Shown one piece after another: positions 27,635 through 35,763 of a DNA stretch of 64,000 nt. The notes below the pieces were generated by a model that saw only the letters and a program-made list of their open reading frames with translations, searched no databases and was not told the DNA's origin. The stretch comes from Holophagae bacterium (GTDB taxonomy: Bacteria > Acidobacteriota > Holophagae > Acanthopleuribacterales > Acanthopleuribacteraceae), in NCBI GenBank assembly GCA_030429565.1, contig JAUIFE010000017.1:62001-126000 (forward strand). The letters run 5' to 3'. A program made the translations under genes and the position numbers. The stretch's first letter is position 1; the number at the start of each line of letters is the position of its first letter.

Positions 27635-29386
27635 TCAGCGGTACCGATCATGAGTCTGGTAATACCGGTCTTTGGCTTCATACATTCTTTCGTCAGCCAA
27701 ATTGAAAACTTTATCAATGCCGGTTTCTTCTGAAGAAGCGGCACCAACACTCATATGCAAGGGTTGGGATATTGTATCCCCATTGTCGTCCGAAAAACAA
27801 TATTCGGCCTCCTGCTGGACCGCATTAATGCGTGACTCCAGCGCGGAAACCCCCTCTTTGGAGGTGGACGGCATCAAAATAACGTATTCATCCCCGCCAA
27901 AACGCGAAAGAATGTCGCTTTCGCGAATCGTGGTTTTTAGCAAATTACCGCATGCGACGATGAGTGCGTCACCTGCTTGGTGGCCGAAACCGTCGTTGAT
28001 GCGTTTCAGGCCGTTAATATCAATCACGATGATACTGAAGCTCAAGCCCACCTTTTCCGCCTTTTCCCGTTCCTCGTCCAGCCGTTTCTCGAAGTAGGCG
28101 CGGTTATAGGTGCCGGTTAGGCCGTCAATGTGGGCTTGCCGTTCCAAATTGGCGACCAGTTTGAGGTTGTCGACGCGTGAGCCAACCATGTTCAGGAAAA
28201 TTTTGAGGATGCTCATGCGCTTTTCTTCCAGCGCGGGCACGTCGCGGATGACCAAAAAACCTGTGCCGCTCGTGATCCCGCCTGCCAGCGGGAACAGGCT
28301 CCAGCCTTGTTCTTCCAGTTCCAGTGTCGAACAATCGTTAAAAACGCGCAGGAACCGCTTGCGTTCCTCGCCCGGCATGTTAAAGAAGGCCGCTTGTTCC
28401 ACGTTGCGCGACGGCGTTTGTTTGGTAATCAACGCCATCGGTACCCGATCACCCGGGAACAGCGTGTGGTTGAGCTCTTCCAACACCTGCTCAAACACAA
28501 TGTCGACACTCTCGCTGTTCTGCAGGTTCACGCCGCGACGCACAATCGAGTTCAGAATCCGATTAATTTCCTCCAGCTCGCTGAGATGGCTGCGGATCTC
28601 CATGGCCAGCTCAATCATGCGGCTCGAGTTGTTGAGCGAAAGGACGAAATCGTCGCCAACCTGGGAAAACTCCTCCATGACGTATCCCGACGCCTTGTCG
28701 CCCGCTATTTTTTGCGTCAGTTTGTTTTGGACCAACCCCTTGCTACTAATTGGGCAGTCGTTACACGCTTTCTCGCGATGGAACAGCAGCTCGTAACAGG
28801 TTTTGCGCTGTTTCTCAGGCTCTTCTTCCCAAAAGTTGGCCACCAAGTTATCGGTTCGCGTGTTGCAATCGAGGATGTTGTGGTTTTTGTCGATCATAAT
28901 CACGCCCGCGCTGACACCGTCCATGATCATCGGGAAATTTTGCAGGCGACGCTCCGCTGTACTGAGTTTGTGGCGCAACATGCGGTGCTGTGCTTTGTAC
29001 TTCTCTTCGCTGGCCTGCATTTCGCTCAGGAACTTTTGGCTTTGCTCCTTGGCTGTCTTTAGCGCTGCGACCATTTGCGTTTTGTCGTCCAGAAAACAGA
29101 CGGCATGGTTGTGCAGCAGGCGATATTCGCAGGTCATAAACGCTTGGCGGCCGCGAAAATGGCCCTGGCCGGCCTTTTTAAACGGCGTCGCCTTAGCAAA
29201 CAGCTCTTTTACCCGACAGTCGCTACAAACACTTTCCTCGGCCCACAGCGCCTCGTGACAGGGTCGTCCCACCAACAGCTCGGCGGCTTGGTTGGCGTAA
29301 ACAATGCGGAAATCACGATCAATCACCACGACCTTAAAAGGCAAGTTTTCGAAGACTTGAAGATCGGGGTCGGGGAATGTCACCAT
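27635..29386 (-). CDS. PAS-PAS-GAF-like-GGDEF diguanylate cyclase
   Basis: 583 residues, no membrane helix, so cytoplasmic. PAS1 (about 10-100), coiled coil (105-150), PAS2 (152-250), a GAF-like region (about 285-410) and a GGDEF domain (415-575). The active-site loop is GGDEY (497-501) instead of GGDEF, with the inhibitory RxxD (RESD, 488-491) five residues before, so c-di-GMP synthesis with product feedback is likely. Both PAS domains carry C-x10-C-x2-C (43/54/57 and 197/208/211), which suggests metal, heme or redox sensing. Upstream AGAAAGG eight bases before the ATG. Confidence 0.92.
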   Translation of the reverse strand: MVTFPDPDLQVFENLPFKVVVIDRDFRIVYANQAAELLVGRPCHEALWAEESVCSDCRVKELFAKATPFKKAGQGHFRGRQAFMTCEYRLLHNHAVCFLDDKTQMVAALKTAKEQSQKFLSEMQASEEKYKAQHRMLRHKLSTAERRLQNFPMIMDGVSAGVIMIDKNHNILDCNTRTDNLVANFWEEEPEKQRKTCYELLFHREKACNDCPISSKGLVQNKLTQKIAGDKASGYVMEEFSQVGDDFVLSLNNSSRMIELAMEIRSHLSELEEINRILNSIVRRGVNLQNSESVDIVFEQVLEELNHTLFPGDRVPMALITKQTPSRNVEQAAFFNMPGEERKRFLRVFNDCSTLELEEQGWSLFPLAGGITSGTGFLVIRDVPALEEKRMSILKIFLNMVGSRVDNLKLVANLERQAHIDGLTGTYNRAYFEKRLDEEREKAEKVGLSFSIIVIDINGLKRINDGFGHQAGDALIVACGNLLKTTIRESDILSRFGGDEYVILMPSTSKEGVSALESRINAVQQEAEYCFSDDNGDTISQPLHMSVGAASSEETGIDKVFNLADERMYEAKDRYYQTHDRYR

Positions 29387-29754
29387 TCGGATGCCTTTCT
29401 TAAGGTTGGCGGGTTTTCTGCCGCGAAGTCGTCACGCCGGTCACGGTATGTCCGGTGTGTCGCTGCGTTTCGCGGTGGGAACCTCATGTCCGGAGCGTTT
29501 CCCGGAGGCGCGGTCCCGACGAAGTTTGTAGACACCAATGCGTCAACGGCTGCGCCTAACGGCGGCCGTCGCAATGCGATTTCCCTGCGTTGTGCTTTAA
29601 AACCAGGGGGGTCTAGCGATGGATGGTGAGTTGACCAGGGTTGAAAATCCAGTATGCCTTACCCGACGGTTTACCGCAAGGACATAGAGACCATCGGTTC
29701 CCTTTTGGGAAAAGATAAATTCGCAGACCGGTTTTTCGGTGTTTGCCCACCTGC
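29387..29754. other. Intergenic gap, nothing recognised
   Basis: About 370 bases between the GGDEF gene start and the cysQ stop. Likely holds the GGDEF promoter, but I see no convincing hexamers. No repeat or RNA gene recognised. Confidence 0.35.
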
Positions 29755-30597
29755 TTATGGCGTGCTTTGATGTCGCTCACACAACCACTGATGAAGGTTT
29801 GTGTCGGTTGACGCTAAAAAGCCGCCGTCCAGTTTGAGATTCGGGCTGTTGTACTGCAGCGGTTCGCTTTGCCAATTGGTAATGGTGACCCCGCTTTCTT
29901 CGGCCACCAAGTGGGCGGCGGCCACATCCCATTCGGCGAGGGCGTGAAAACGCGGGTAGACTTCGGCACTCCCCTCGGCCAGGCGACAAAATTTAAGGGT
30001 GCTGCCCGCTTGGATTTGTTCGGCGTTGGGAATCTGGGCCAGAAAGGCACTGAGGGTTGCGTCGGGATGGGAACGGCTGACCGTGAAGCGCAACCGTTGA
30101 TTTTCTCGTAGTGGCGGTGCTTGTAGACGTCGTGGCGTGCTTTCGCCGGGGTCGAGGCGGTAGGCGCCGCCGCCGCGCACCGCAAAATAAGTGGTACGGG
30201 TGAGGGGGACGGTCACCACCGAGAGCAATGGGGCGTTACCGTCAATTAACGCGATATTGACGGTAAATTCACCACTTTGGTTGATGAACTCCTTGGTGCC
30301 GTCGAGGGGGTCCACCAGCCACAAGCGGCGGTGTTTGCGGCGCGTCGCGAAATCGGGAATGGCGCCCTCTTCCGACACAATCAACACTTCGTCGTCCAAG
30401 GCCCGCAAGCCGGCGACAATGACCTGGTGGGCCGCCTTATCGGCCGAGGTAACCGGTGAATCGTCGCTTTTGTAATCTAGTTGGTAATCTTGACCATAGA
30501 AACTGAGAATGGCGCGGCCGGCGTCGGCGGCAAGTTGGAGGAGGCGCGACAGGTCGTTGTGCCAGGCGGCGAGGTCGGCGGGCAGAGACAATTCCAT
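29755..30597 (-). CDS. cysQ: 3'(2'),5'-bisphosphate nucleotidase
   Basis: 280 residues. Inositol-monophosphatase superfamily enzyme that removes the 3' phosphate from PAP made during sulfate assimilation. Metal-binding motifs are SEEG (about 75-78), DPLDGTKEFI (about 96-105) and EWDVAAAHLV (about 223-232), all as in CysQ. AAGGAG precedes the ATG by six bases. No cys genes adjoin it. The downstream neighbour is far off, so it looks monocistronic. Confidence 0.93.
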   Translation of the reverse strand: MELSLPADLAAWHNDLSRLLQLAADAGRAILSFYGQDYQLDYKSDDSPVTSADKAAHQVIVAGLRALDDEVLIVSEEGAIPDFATRRKHRRLWLVDPLDGTKEFINQSGEFTVNIALIDGNAPLLSVVTVPLTRTTYFAVRGGGAYRLDPGESTPRRLQAPPLRENQRLRFTVSRSHPDATLSAFLAQIPNAEQIQAGSTLKFCRLAEGSAEVYPRFHALAEWDVAAAHLVAEESGVTITNWQSEPLQYNSPNLKLDGGFLASTDTNLHQWLCERHQSTP

Positions 30598-30695
30598 GAA
30601 GGACTCCTTGCGTATCGAGATGGCGGCGGCTCGCCGCGAAGGTGGTTCAGTGAGAGGCGGTGGCGGTGTCGCGTGCTGAAATCGTCACTATTCGG

Positions 30696-31283
30696 TTACA
30701 GCCAGGTGACTTTATCCGCGATGGGTCGGCGTTTCGAGGTCGGGAACGCTTGGGCGGGGTAGCCGAAATACAGAAAACCCATGAAGTGGTCGCCGCTTGC
30801 CATGTTCATTAGACGGCGCAGTTCCGCGTGATTGTAGTAACCCGGCGTCGACCAAATCATGCCGATTCCCAGTGCGTGGGCGGCGAGATGCATGTTCTGA
30901 ACCGCGCAGCCGACCGCCAAAATCTCTTCGTAAAGCGGCAGGGCGGCTTTTTCGCCCGGTTGGCAAATCACGGCGGCGACCAGTGGTACCTTGGCGGCGC
31001 GCGTGCGGGTTTTTTCGTATTTGGCCTCAAAAAAGGCATCGCCCGCCGCCGCTTTGTAAATCTCGGCAAGGTCGCGCCCGAGCGCTTCCCGCGCGGCTTG
31101 AGATTGGTAGAGCCGGAACCGCCAGGGTTCCGTGTGGCGATGGCTTGGTGCCCAATTGGCCGCTTCGAGAATTTGGTGGATCGCAGCTTCGTCCAGGGCA
31201 TCGCTTTTCATGCACGGCGTCGGCAAGCTGCGGCGGTTTTGGATAAGGGCCAGCATATCGGTGGCGGATGAAGTTTGGCTCAT
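30696..31283 (-). CDS. Nitroreductase family flavoprotein
   Basis: 195 residues. FMN-dependent oxidoreductase fold: IQNRRSLP near the start (FMN-binding Arg-Arg-Ser), AANWAPSHRHTEPWRF for the flavin/dimer region, and AVGCAVQNMHLAAHALGIG for the central helix. It resembles the YdjA-type short nitroreductases. Physiological substrate unknown. GGAG precedes the ATG by eight bases. The cysQ gene starts just beyond its stop, about 100 bases away; no functional link is evident. Confidence 0.9.
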   Translation of the reverse strand: MSQTSSATDMLALIQNRRSLPTPCMKSDALDEAAIHQILEAANWAPSHRHTEPWRFRLYQSQAAREALGRDLAEIYKAAAGDAFFEAKYEKTRTRAAKVPLVAAVICQPGEKAALPLYEEILAVGCAVQNMHLAAHALGIGMIWSTPGYYNHAELRRLMNMASGDHFMGFLYFGYPAQAFPTSKRRPIADKVTWL

Positions 31284-31592
31284 GCATGAGGCTCCGGGAA
31301 AAGAAAGTCGGGCGTACCGCTTTGTGGCGGCGCCGGCGTTAAGGCGTTCATTCTAACCCGACTCCCTCGCTTCACCCGTCGCTGCTAGGGAAAAAAATCG
31401 TGAGGCCTTTGTCGCAAGTAGGTGCTGGCGTTGCCGACCTGAAAAAAGGCGTTCAGGCCCAGGTCGAGCTGGATTCTGGCCGGGGCTGCGCTAGAATGTC
31501 AGCGGACGGCGTGGTGGTTCGCCGCCGGTTGCAGGTGGGATGTCGCCTGGGCCGAAGGGAAACCCAACGCTGCGTTTGAGCTGGAGGTTCGC
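31284..31592. other. Divergent intergenic region between nitroreductase and DUF1820 genes
   Basis: About 310 bases. It holds the ribosome site GGAGG (31583-31587) for the TTG of the next gene. A TAGAAT at 31492-31497 could be a -10 element with a poor -35. No small gene supported. Confidence 0.35.
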
Positions 31593-31886
31593 TTGTATAA
31601 AGTCCATTTTCGTCTGCGTGAGGAAGAGTACCAATTGGTGGCTGAATCTCTGGATTTGAGTCATCCTTATTTCGTATCAATCAAAGACATGCAGCTCGAT
31701 TACGAAGAGGGTTTGGTGTTAAATCCTCATTTGGAAAACACCAAAAAGCGTTTTGCCGATGTCTCCTCGATAATGATTCCGCTGCAAAATGTTCAGCTCA
31801 TCGAGACGTTAGTAGATCGGCCAAAGAAAAACCGTGAGAGCAACAATTTTGTGGTGTTGCCGGCGGGTGAGAAGGCCGACGAATGA
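31593..31886 (+). CDS. DUF1820 family protein
   Basis: 97 residues from TTG. The pattern YKVHFRLREEEYQLVAE near the start, then FVSIKDMQLD and SSIMIPLQNVQLIE matches DUF1820, a small family of uncharacterised proteins with a single beta-rich fold. GGAGG five bases before the TTG supports this start. Its last four bases overlap the gmhB start (ATGA), so it is translated with gmhB. Function unknown. Confidence 0.8.
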   Translation: MYKVHFRLREEEYQLVAESLDLSHPYFVSIKDMQLDYEEGLVLNPHLENTKKRFADVSSIMIPLQNVQLIETLVDRPKKNRESNNFVVLPAGEKADE

Positions 31887-32410
31887 GCACGTCCGCGCCA
31901 CGGGCGACCGTTTTTCTCGACCGCGACGGCGTCATCAATCGGCGTATTATCGATGATTACGTAACTTGCCGCGAAGAAATGGTTCTCCTTGCCGGGGTGC
32001 CCGAGGCCTTGCGCGCTTTGCAAGCCGCCGGGTATCGCCTCGCCGTGGTGACCAACCAGCGTGGGATTGCCGTTGGGCGCATGACGCGTGCGGCGGTGGA
32101 CGATGTCCATCTTTACCTCAACAGTCTGTTAGCGCCTGTCGGGGTGCGCCTCGACGACATTTACGTCTGTCCCCACGATCGCCACGAGGGCTGTGGCTGC
32201 CGCAAGCCGGATCCCGGTTTGCTGGACCAAGCCAACCGTGATCAGCCGGTTGACTGGGCTGCTTCGTTCCTCGTCGGCGATAGTGACAGCGACATCGCCG
32301 CCGGTCGTGCGCGAGCAGTGACCACCATAAAAGTGGCGGGTGATGGTGACGGCCGCGCCGATTGGATCGTTGCCGATCTGCCTGCCGCCGTGGCCCGTAT
32401 CTTGGCTTAG
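31883..32410 (+). CDS. gmhB: D-glycero-beta-D-manno-heptose-1,7-bisphosphate 7-phosphatase
   Basis: 175 residues. HAD-IIIA phosphatase acting in ADP-heptose synthesis for the LPS inner core. Asp13 and Asp15 in FLDRDGVIN are nucleophile and acid; VTNQRG is motif II; the zinc-binding loop CPHDRHEGCGCRKPDPG is the GmhB mark; GDSDSDIAAGR carries the metal Asp. Start overlaps DUF1820 by four bases. Other heptose genes (gmhA, hldE) are not in the window. The end lies four bases from the stop of the convergent nrdR gene. Confidence 0.92.
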   Translation: MSTSAPRATVFLDRDGVINRRIIDDYVTCREEMVLLAGVPEALRALQAAGYRLAVVTNQRGIAVGRMTRAAVDDVHLYLNSLLAPVGVRLDDIYVCPHDRHEGCGCRKPDPGLLDQANRDQPVDWAASFLVGDSDSDIAAGRARAVTTIKVAGDGDGRADWIVADLPAAVARILA

Positions 32411-32414
32411 GCGG

Positions 32415-32885
32415 TTATTTTTTCTTTTTGCCGTCTTCGGTCATCAGCGGTTTGACCTCGCCGACGAATTCCGAAACGTCCTGGAACTCGCGGTAGACTG
32501 AGGCAAATCGCACGTAAGAAACTTGGTCGAGTGCTTTGAGGCGATCCATGACGATTTCGCCGACTTCGGTGGTGCTGATTTCGCGATCTGGTTTTTGATA
32601 CAAGATCGACAACACGTCGTTGACAATGCCTTGGCAGGCGGCCATGCTTACCGGCCGCTTCTGGCAGGACGCAGTGATGCCGTTCAGCAATTTGCTGCGG
32701 TCAAACAACTCGCGACGTCCGCCTTTTTTGACGACCATGAACTGAATTTCTTCGATGCGTTCGTAACTTGTAAAGCGGCGGCGACATTCCATGCACTCGC
32801 GGCGGCGGCGGATGAGCTCGCCGTCTTTGCTTTCTCGCGAATCAACGACTTTATCGCCAAGGTTTCCGCAAAATGGGCACTTCAC
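32415..32885 (-). CDS. nrdR: Transcriptional regulator NrdR
   Basis: 156 residues. Zinc ribbon CPFC...CMEC (3-34) then an ATP-cone domain (about 49-139). NrdR binds NrdR boxes upstream of ribonucleotide reductase genes and represses them according to ATP/dATP. All features, including RRRRECMECRRRFTSYER, match the family. The tail is Lys-rich. No nrd genes lie near; NrdR boxes were not recognised in the gap upstream. Confidence 0.96.
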   Translation of the reverse strand: MKCPFCGNLGDKVVDSRESKDGELIRRRRECMECRRRFTSYERIEEIQFMVVKKGGRRELFDRSKLLNGITASCQKRPVSMAACQGIVNDVLSILYQKPDREISTTEVGEIVMDRLKALDQVSYVRFASVYREFQDVSEFVGEVKPLMTEDGKKKK

Positions 32886-33230
32886 TGGTGCCTCCCCTCA
32901 TACTTCGATGGTTCGCTGCGCGCGACAGGTTTCGATTTGTTTGGCTCGGTTGACGGCTGAGAACAGTGTTGTGCAAACCGGTGTTCCATTCGTGCTGATG
33001 TCTAACTTAAGCAGCATGAGGGCGTTTTGGTTGCATGTCGGCCACACACCAGCGTTTGCTTTCGGTCGTGACGGTTGGTGGTCCGTGACCAAAAAAAGCG
33101 CGTGTTGGTCTGTAACCACCGATCTTTCCAGCCCAAAGTATAGACCTTGAACTGCTTGTACTGCAAGCCTTTGGCTGCGTCTTACACAATTTCACCGCGA
33201 CGCCCGGACCGGATAATTTTTCCATCAGGC
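32886..33230. other. Non-coding region upstream of nrdR
   Basis: About 345 bases. On the minus strand TTGCAG (33161-33166), an 18-base spacer and TATACT (33137-33142) form a possible nrdR promoter. No gene supported. Confidence 0.4.
33137..33166 (-). promoter_or_regulatory. Possible nrdR promoter
   Basis: TTGCAG and TATACT with an 18-base spacer. It would start transcription about 245 bases before nrdR. Judged from consensus only. Confidence 0.4.
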
Positions 33231-33264
33231 AATAAAAAAGCCGACCACCAAGGCGGTCGGCTTT
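33231..33264 (-). terminator. Terminator of the E1 alpha/beta operon
   Basis: GCCGACC (33240-33246) pairs with GGTCGGC (33255-33261), followed on the minus strand by a T6 run (A6 at 33234-33239). It lies just beyond the E1 beta stop. Confidence 0.88.
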
Positions 33265-33282
33265 CTTTAGGCGTGTATCTTG

Positions 33283-34368
33283 TTAGGGCGCTTCGCCGCA
33301 AATCCCACGCAACTCGCGAACAATGTCGTTGACTTGGGGAATCGACGCTTCTTCGTAAGCCGGGTGCAGGCCCACGCCCGGAACGTCGGCACCGGCAAGC
33401 ACACGTGGCTTGGCGGTTAATTCGTAGAAGCATTCGTCGACAATGGTGCGGAAGATGTGTTCGCCGAAGTTACACACCGGCGTGTCCTCGTTGAGCACCA
33501 AGCAGCGTCCGGTTTTGCGAACCGAGTTGAACACCGTTTCGCGGTCCCACGGATAAAGCGTGCGTAAATCGATGATTTCCACATCGATGCCGTTTTCTGC
33601 TTTGAGAATTTCGGCCGCTTTTTCCGCCATGAAGACGTGGCGTGCGTAAGTGATGACGCTGATATCGGCACCTTCGCGGTGGATGCGTGCTTTGCCGATC
33701 GGCACCTGGTAATCGGTGAGCCCTTCCGGCCAGCGCGGCTCCCAGCGTGAACGGACGTCGATGATGTCGTACAGGGTTGGTCCTGGTGGGGCATCGATCA
33801 TTTTCTTCAGCTCGCGTTCGTCGGCCGGCTCACCCGGAATCAGATCCTTACCCTTCACGCGAATCAGCGCTTTGGGGTACATGTACAGGGTGGGGTTATT
33901 GTCCTTAAGCGCCGAGATCATCAGCCCATAGGCGTCGATGGGGCGACTGGGCAACACAATTTTCCAGCCGGGAATGTGAGCCGCCATCGATTCGAAACTG
34001 TGCGAGTGGTAAATCGAGCCGTGGATACCGGCGCCGACGATGGTGGTGACGACCATGGGCAGGTTGTACTGACCCATGCTGGACCAACAGGTGTTGCCCG
34101 CGAGTTTAAGCAAATCAATGGTGTTGAAAATGTAATCGCCGAACTGGATTTCGGCGACAGGTCGTTGGCCGGCAAGGGCCAGACCAATGGCGGTGCCGAT
34201 AATGCCGCGTTCGTCGAGTGGTGAGTTCCACGCCGTTTTTAAGCCTTGCGTGGCGGTAAAAACCCCGCCCAGAGGTGGGCCGACATCCTCGCCGAAGACA
34301 TCGGTGACTCCTAGATGGGTTTCTCCGTAGTGGAGTGCCATACGAACAGCTTGTGCCATAGTAGCCAT
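33283..34368 (-). CDS. 2-oxoacid dehydrogenase E1 beta subunit
   Basis: 361 residues. Transketolase-like beta subunit of the E1 component that decarboxylates a 2-oxoacid (pyruvate or branched-chain) with TPP. The pyrimidine-domain start (DVFGEDVGPPLGGVFTATQG), the central FGDYIFNTIDLL and the C-terminal domain (DVEIIDLRTLYPWD) are all present. Pairs with the E1 alpha gene 15 bases upstream. E2 and E3 genes are not adjacent, so the complex must use lipoyl proteins encoded elsewhere. Substrate class not resolved by eye. Confidence 0.9.
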   Translation of the reverse strand: MATMAQAVRMALHYGETHLGVTDVFGEDVGPPLGGVFTATQGLKTAWNSPLDERGIIGTAIGLALAGQRPVAEIQFGDYIFNTIDLLKLAGNTCWSSMGQYNLPMVVTTIVGAGIHGSIYHSHSFESMAAHIPGWKIVLPSRPIDAYGLMISALKDNNPTLYMYPKALIRVKGKDLIPGEPADERELKKMIDAPPGPTLYDIIDVRSRWEPRWPEGLTDYQVPIGKARIHREGADISVITYARHVFMAEKAAEILKAENGIDVEIIDLRTLYPWDRETVFNSVRKTGRCLVLNEDTPVCNFGEHIFRTIVDECFYELTAKPRVLAGADVPGVGLHPAYEEASIPQVNDIVRELRGICGEAP

Positions 34369-34383
34369 AAGATTCCCTTCCCC

Positions 34384-35349
34384 CTAAGCTTCAGCGTAAA
34401 TGTGCTTGAACACGTCGGCCGCGGTTGGTGCAGGTTCTTTGCGCACCTCGGCCAGCTTGTCCTTCATGTGTTCCGTATGCTCGGTGTACTTCTTCTCGAA
34501 GTAGTCACCGTCAATCACACCTTCTTTGACCAGGCGGTCGATCCACAGGTGCAGCGGGTCGGCTTCTGAGCCGTCCGGCACGCGGTTGGCGCCCGAGCTG
34601 GATGAGTGACCGTGCAGACGCGACACCATGGCTTCCAGGTAGTAGGGTTTGCGTTCGGTGCGGCAATAGTCCATCGCTTCTTTGAGCGCGTTGTAGGACT
34701 CTTCCACGTCGTTGCCGTTGATGACCTTGGTTGGGATACCATAGCCCGCGGCGATGTTGGCAATGTGTTCCTGGCCGTGGACTTCGTTGTACGGCGTTGA
34801 AATACCGTAGGCGTTGTTGGTGCAAATCCACAACAGTGGCAGTTCCCATTTGGGCAAGGTCGACCAATTCAGGCCGACATGGAAGTCGCCTTCGGCCGTG
34901 CCCGCGTCGCCAAAGGTGACGATGGTGATGCCGTCGCCGCCGTGGCGCTTTTGCGCGCGTGCCGTGCCCGGTGCGACCGAGCATTGGGTTTGAATGGTTG
35001 AGGTTACCGGCACCACGTTCCAGTCTTTGCGAACGTAGTGGTTACAGAAGTTGCGACCGCCCGAAAACGGGTCGGTAATGCGGTTGTGCATCTGGCGCAG
35101 CTCATCGGCGGGATCCATGCCCAGGGCAATCATCGTCGCGCCGTTGCGGTAGTGAAAATGAAAATAATCATAGTCGAGACCGTGGCCTTTTTTAGCCAAC
35201 AACCCCAGCGGAACGTTAAAGGCCTCTTCGCCCACTCCCCCTAACCAGAAAAAGCCATCGGTCGATTTGGACATTTTGACCATGCGCTCTTCCATGCAGC
35301 GCGCTTCGATCATCAAATCCAGAATCTTTACCTTCAATTCTTTATCCAT
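34384..35349 (-). CDS. 2-oxoacid dehydrogenase E1 alpha subunit
   Basis: 321 residues. The TPP motif GDAGTAEGDFHVGLNW to NNAYGIST is intact, with the metal-binding Asp and Asn. FFWLGGVGEEAFNV near the start is the E1 alpha entry region. The ATG at 35349 is preferred because GAGGTGA stands nine bases before it; ATG 35355, two codons earlier, has the site only three bases away. It heads a two-gene transcript with the beta subunit. A branched-chain or acetoin type is possible. Confidence 0.9.
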   Translation of the reverse strand: MDKELKVKILDLMIEARCMEERMVKMSKSTDGFFWLGGVGEEAFNVPLGLLAKKGHGLDYDYFHFHYRNGATMIALGMDPADELRQMHNRITDPFSGGRNFCNHYVRKDWNVVPVTSTIQTQCSVAPGTARAQKRHGGDGITIVTFGDAGTAEGDFHVGLNWSTLPKWELPLLWICTNNAYGISTPYNEVHGQEHIANIAAGYGIPTKVINGNDVEESYNALKEAMDYCRTERKPYYLEAMVSRLHGHSSSSGANRVPDGSEADPLHLWIDRLVKEGVIDGDYFEKKYTEHTEHMKDKLAEVRKEPAPTAADVFKHIYAEA

Positions 35350-35763
35350 GAACATTCACCTCGAGTAAGGATCCTCGTTTCAGACAGGTACTACTGGAAT
35401 CGTCGCAAGCAATTCCCCATAAATCCGGCAGCAAGTATCGCTGAAACGTTTTCGCGTTGGGTGTCCTTCGGACACAAGGATATCCAGGCTCTTCTCGCAA
35501 GCAGTCGCGCCGATGCCGATCGGACGGCGTCAAACGGTTTCGTTTAAGGAATGATGCGAACCAAACTTTTCTCAAAAGCGTGTTCTGAGAAACTCCTCAT
35601 GCGTGGTTTCGAAATCATTCATTGTGGAGAAAAGCAAATCGAATCAAGAGCGAACCTTGATAAAAAGAATCGTTACCAGGCATTCAATGTACCACAAGCG
35701 TTTGCCGGTTGGAAAGGACGCCCGACAATCCGCTGTTTTCGGGCCGTGGCGGTGAGCCCTTGG
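35350..35763. other. Non-coding region upstream of the E1 operon
   Basis: About 410 bases between the E1 alpha start and the lnt stop. GTGTCC-TTC-GGACAC at 35461-35475 forms a very short stable hairpin. No T-run follows. No gene supported. Confidence 0.35.

Noticed and set aside
35461-35475. GTGTCC-TTC-GGACAC hairpin as terminator
   Set aside because: Stable but very short and with no T-run after it on either strand.
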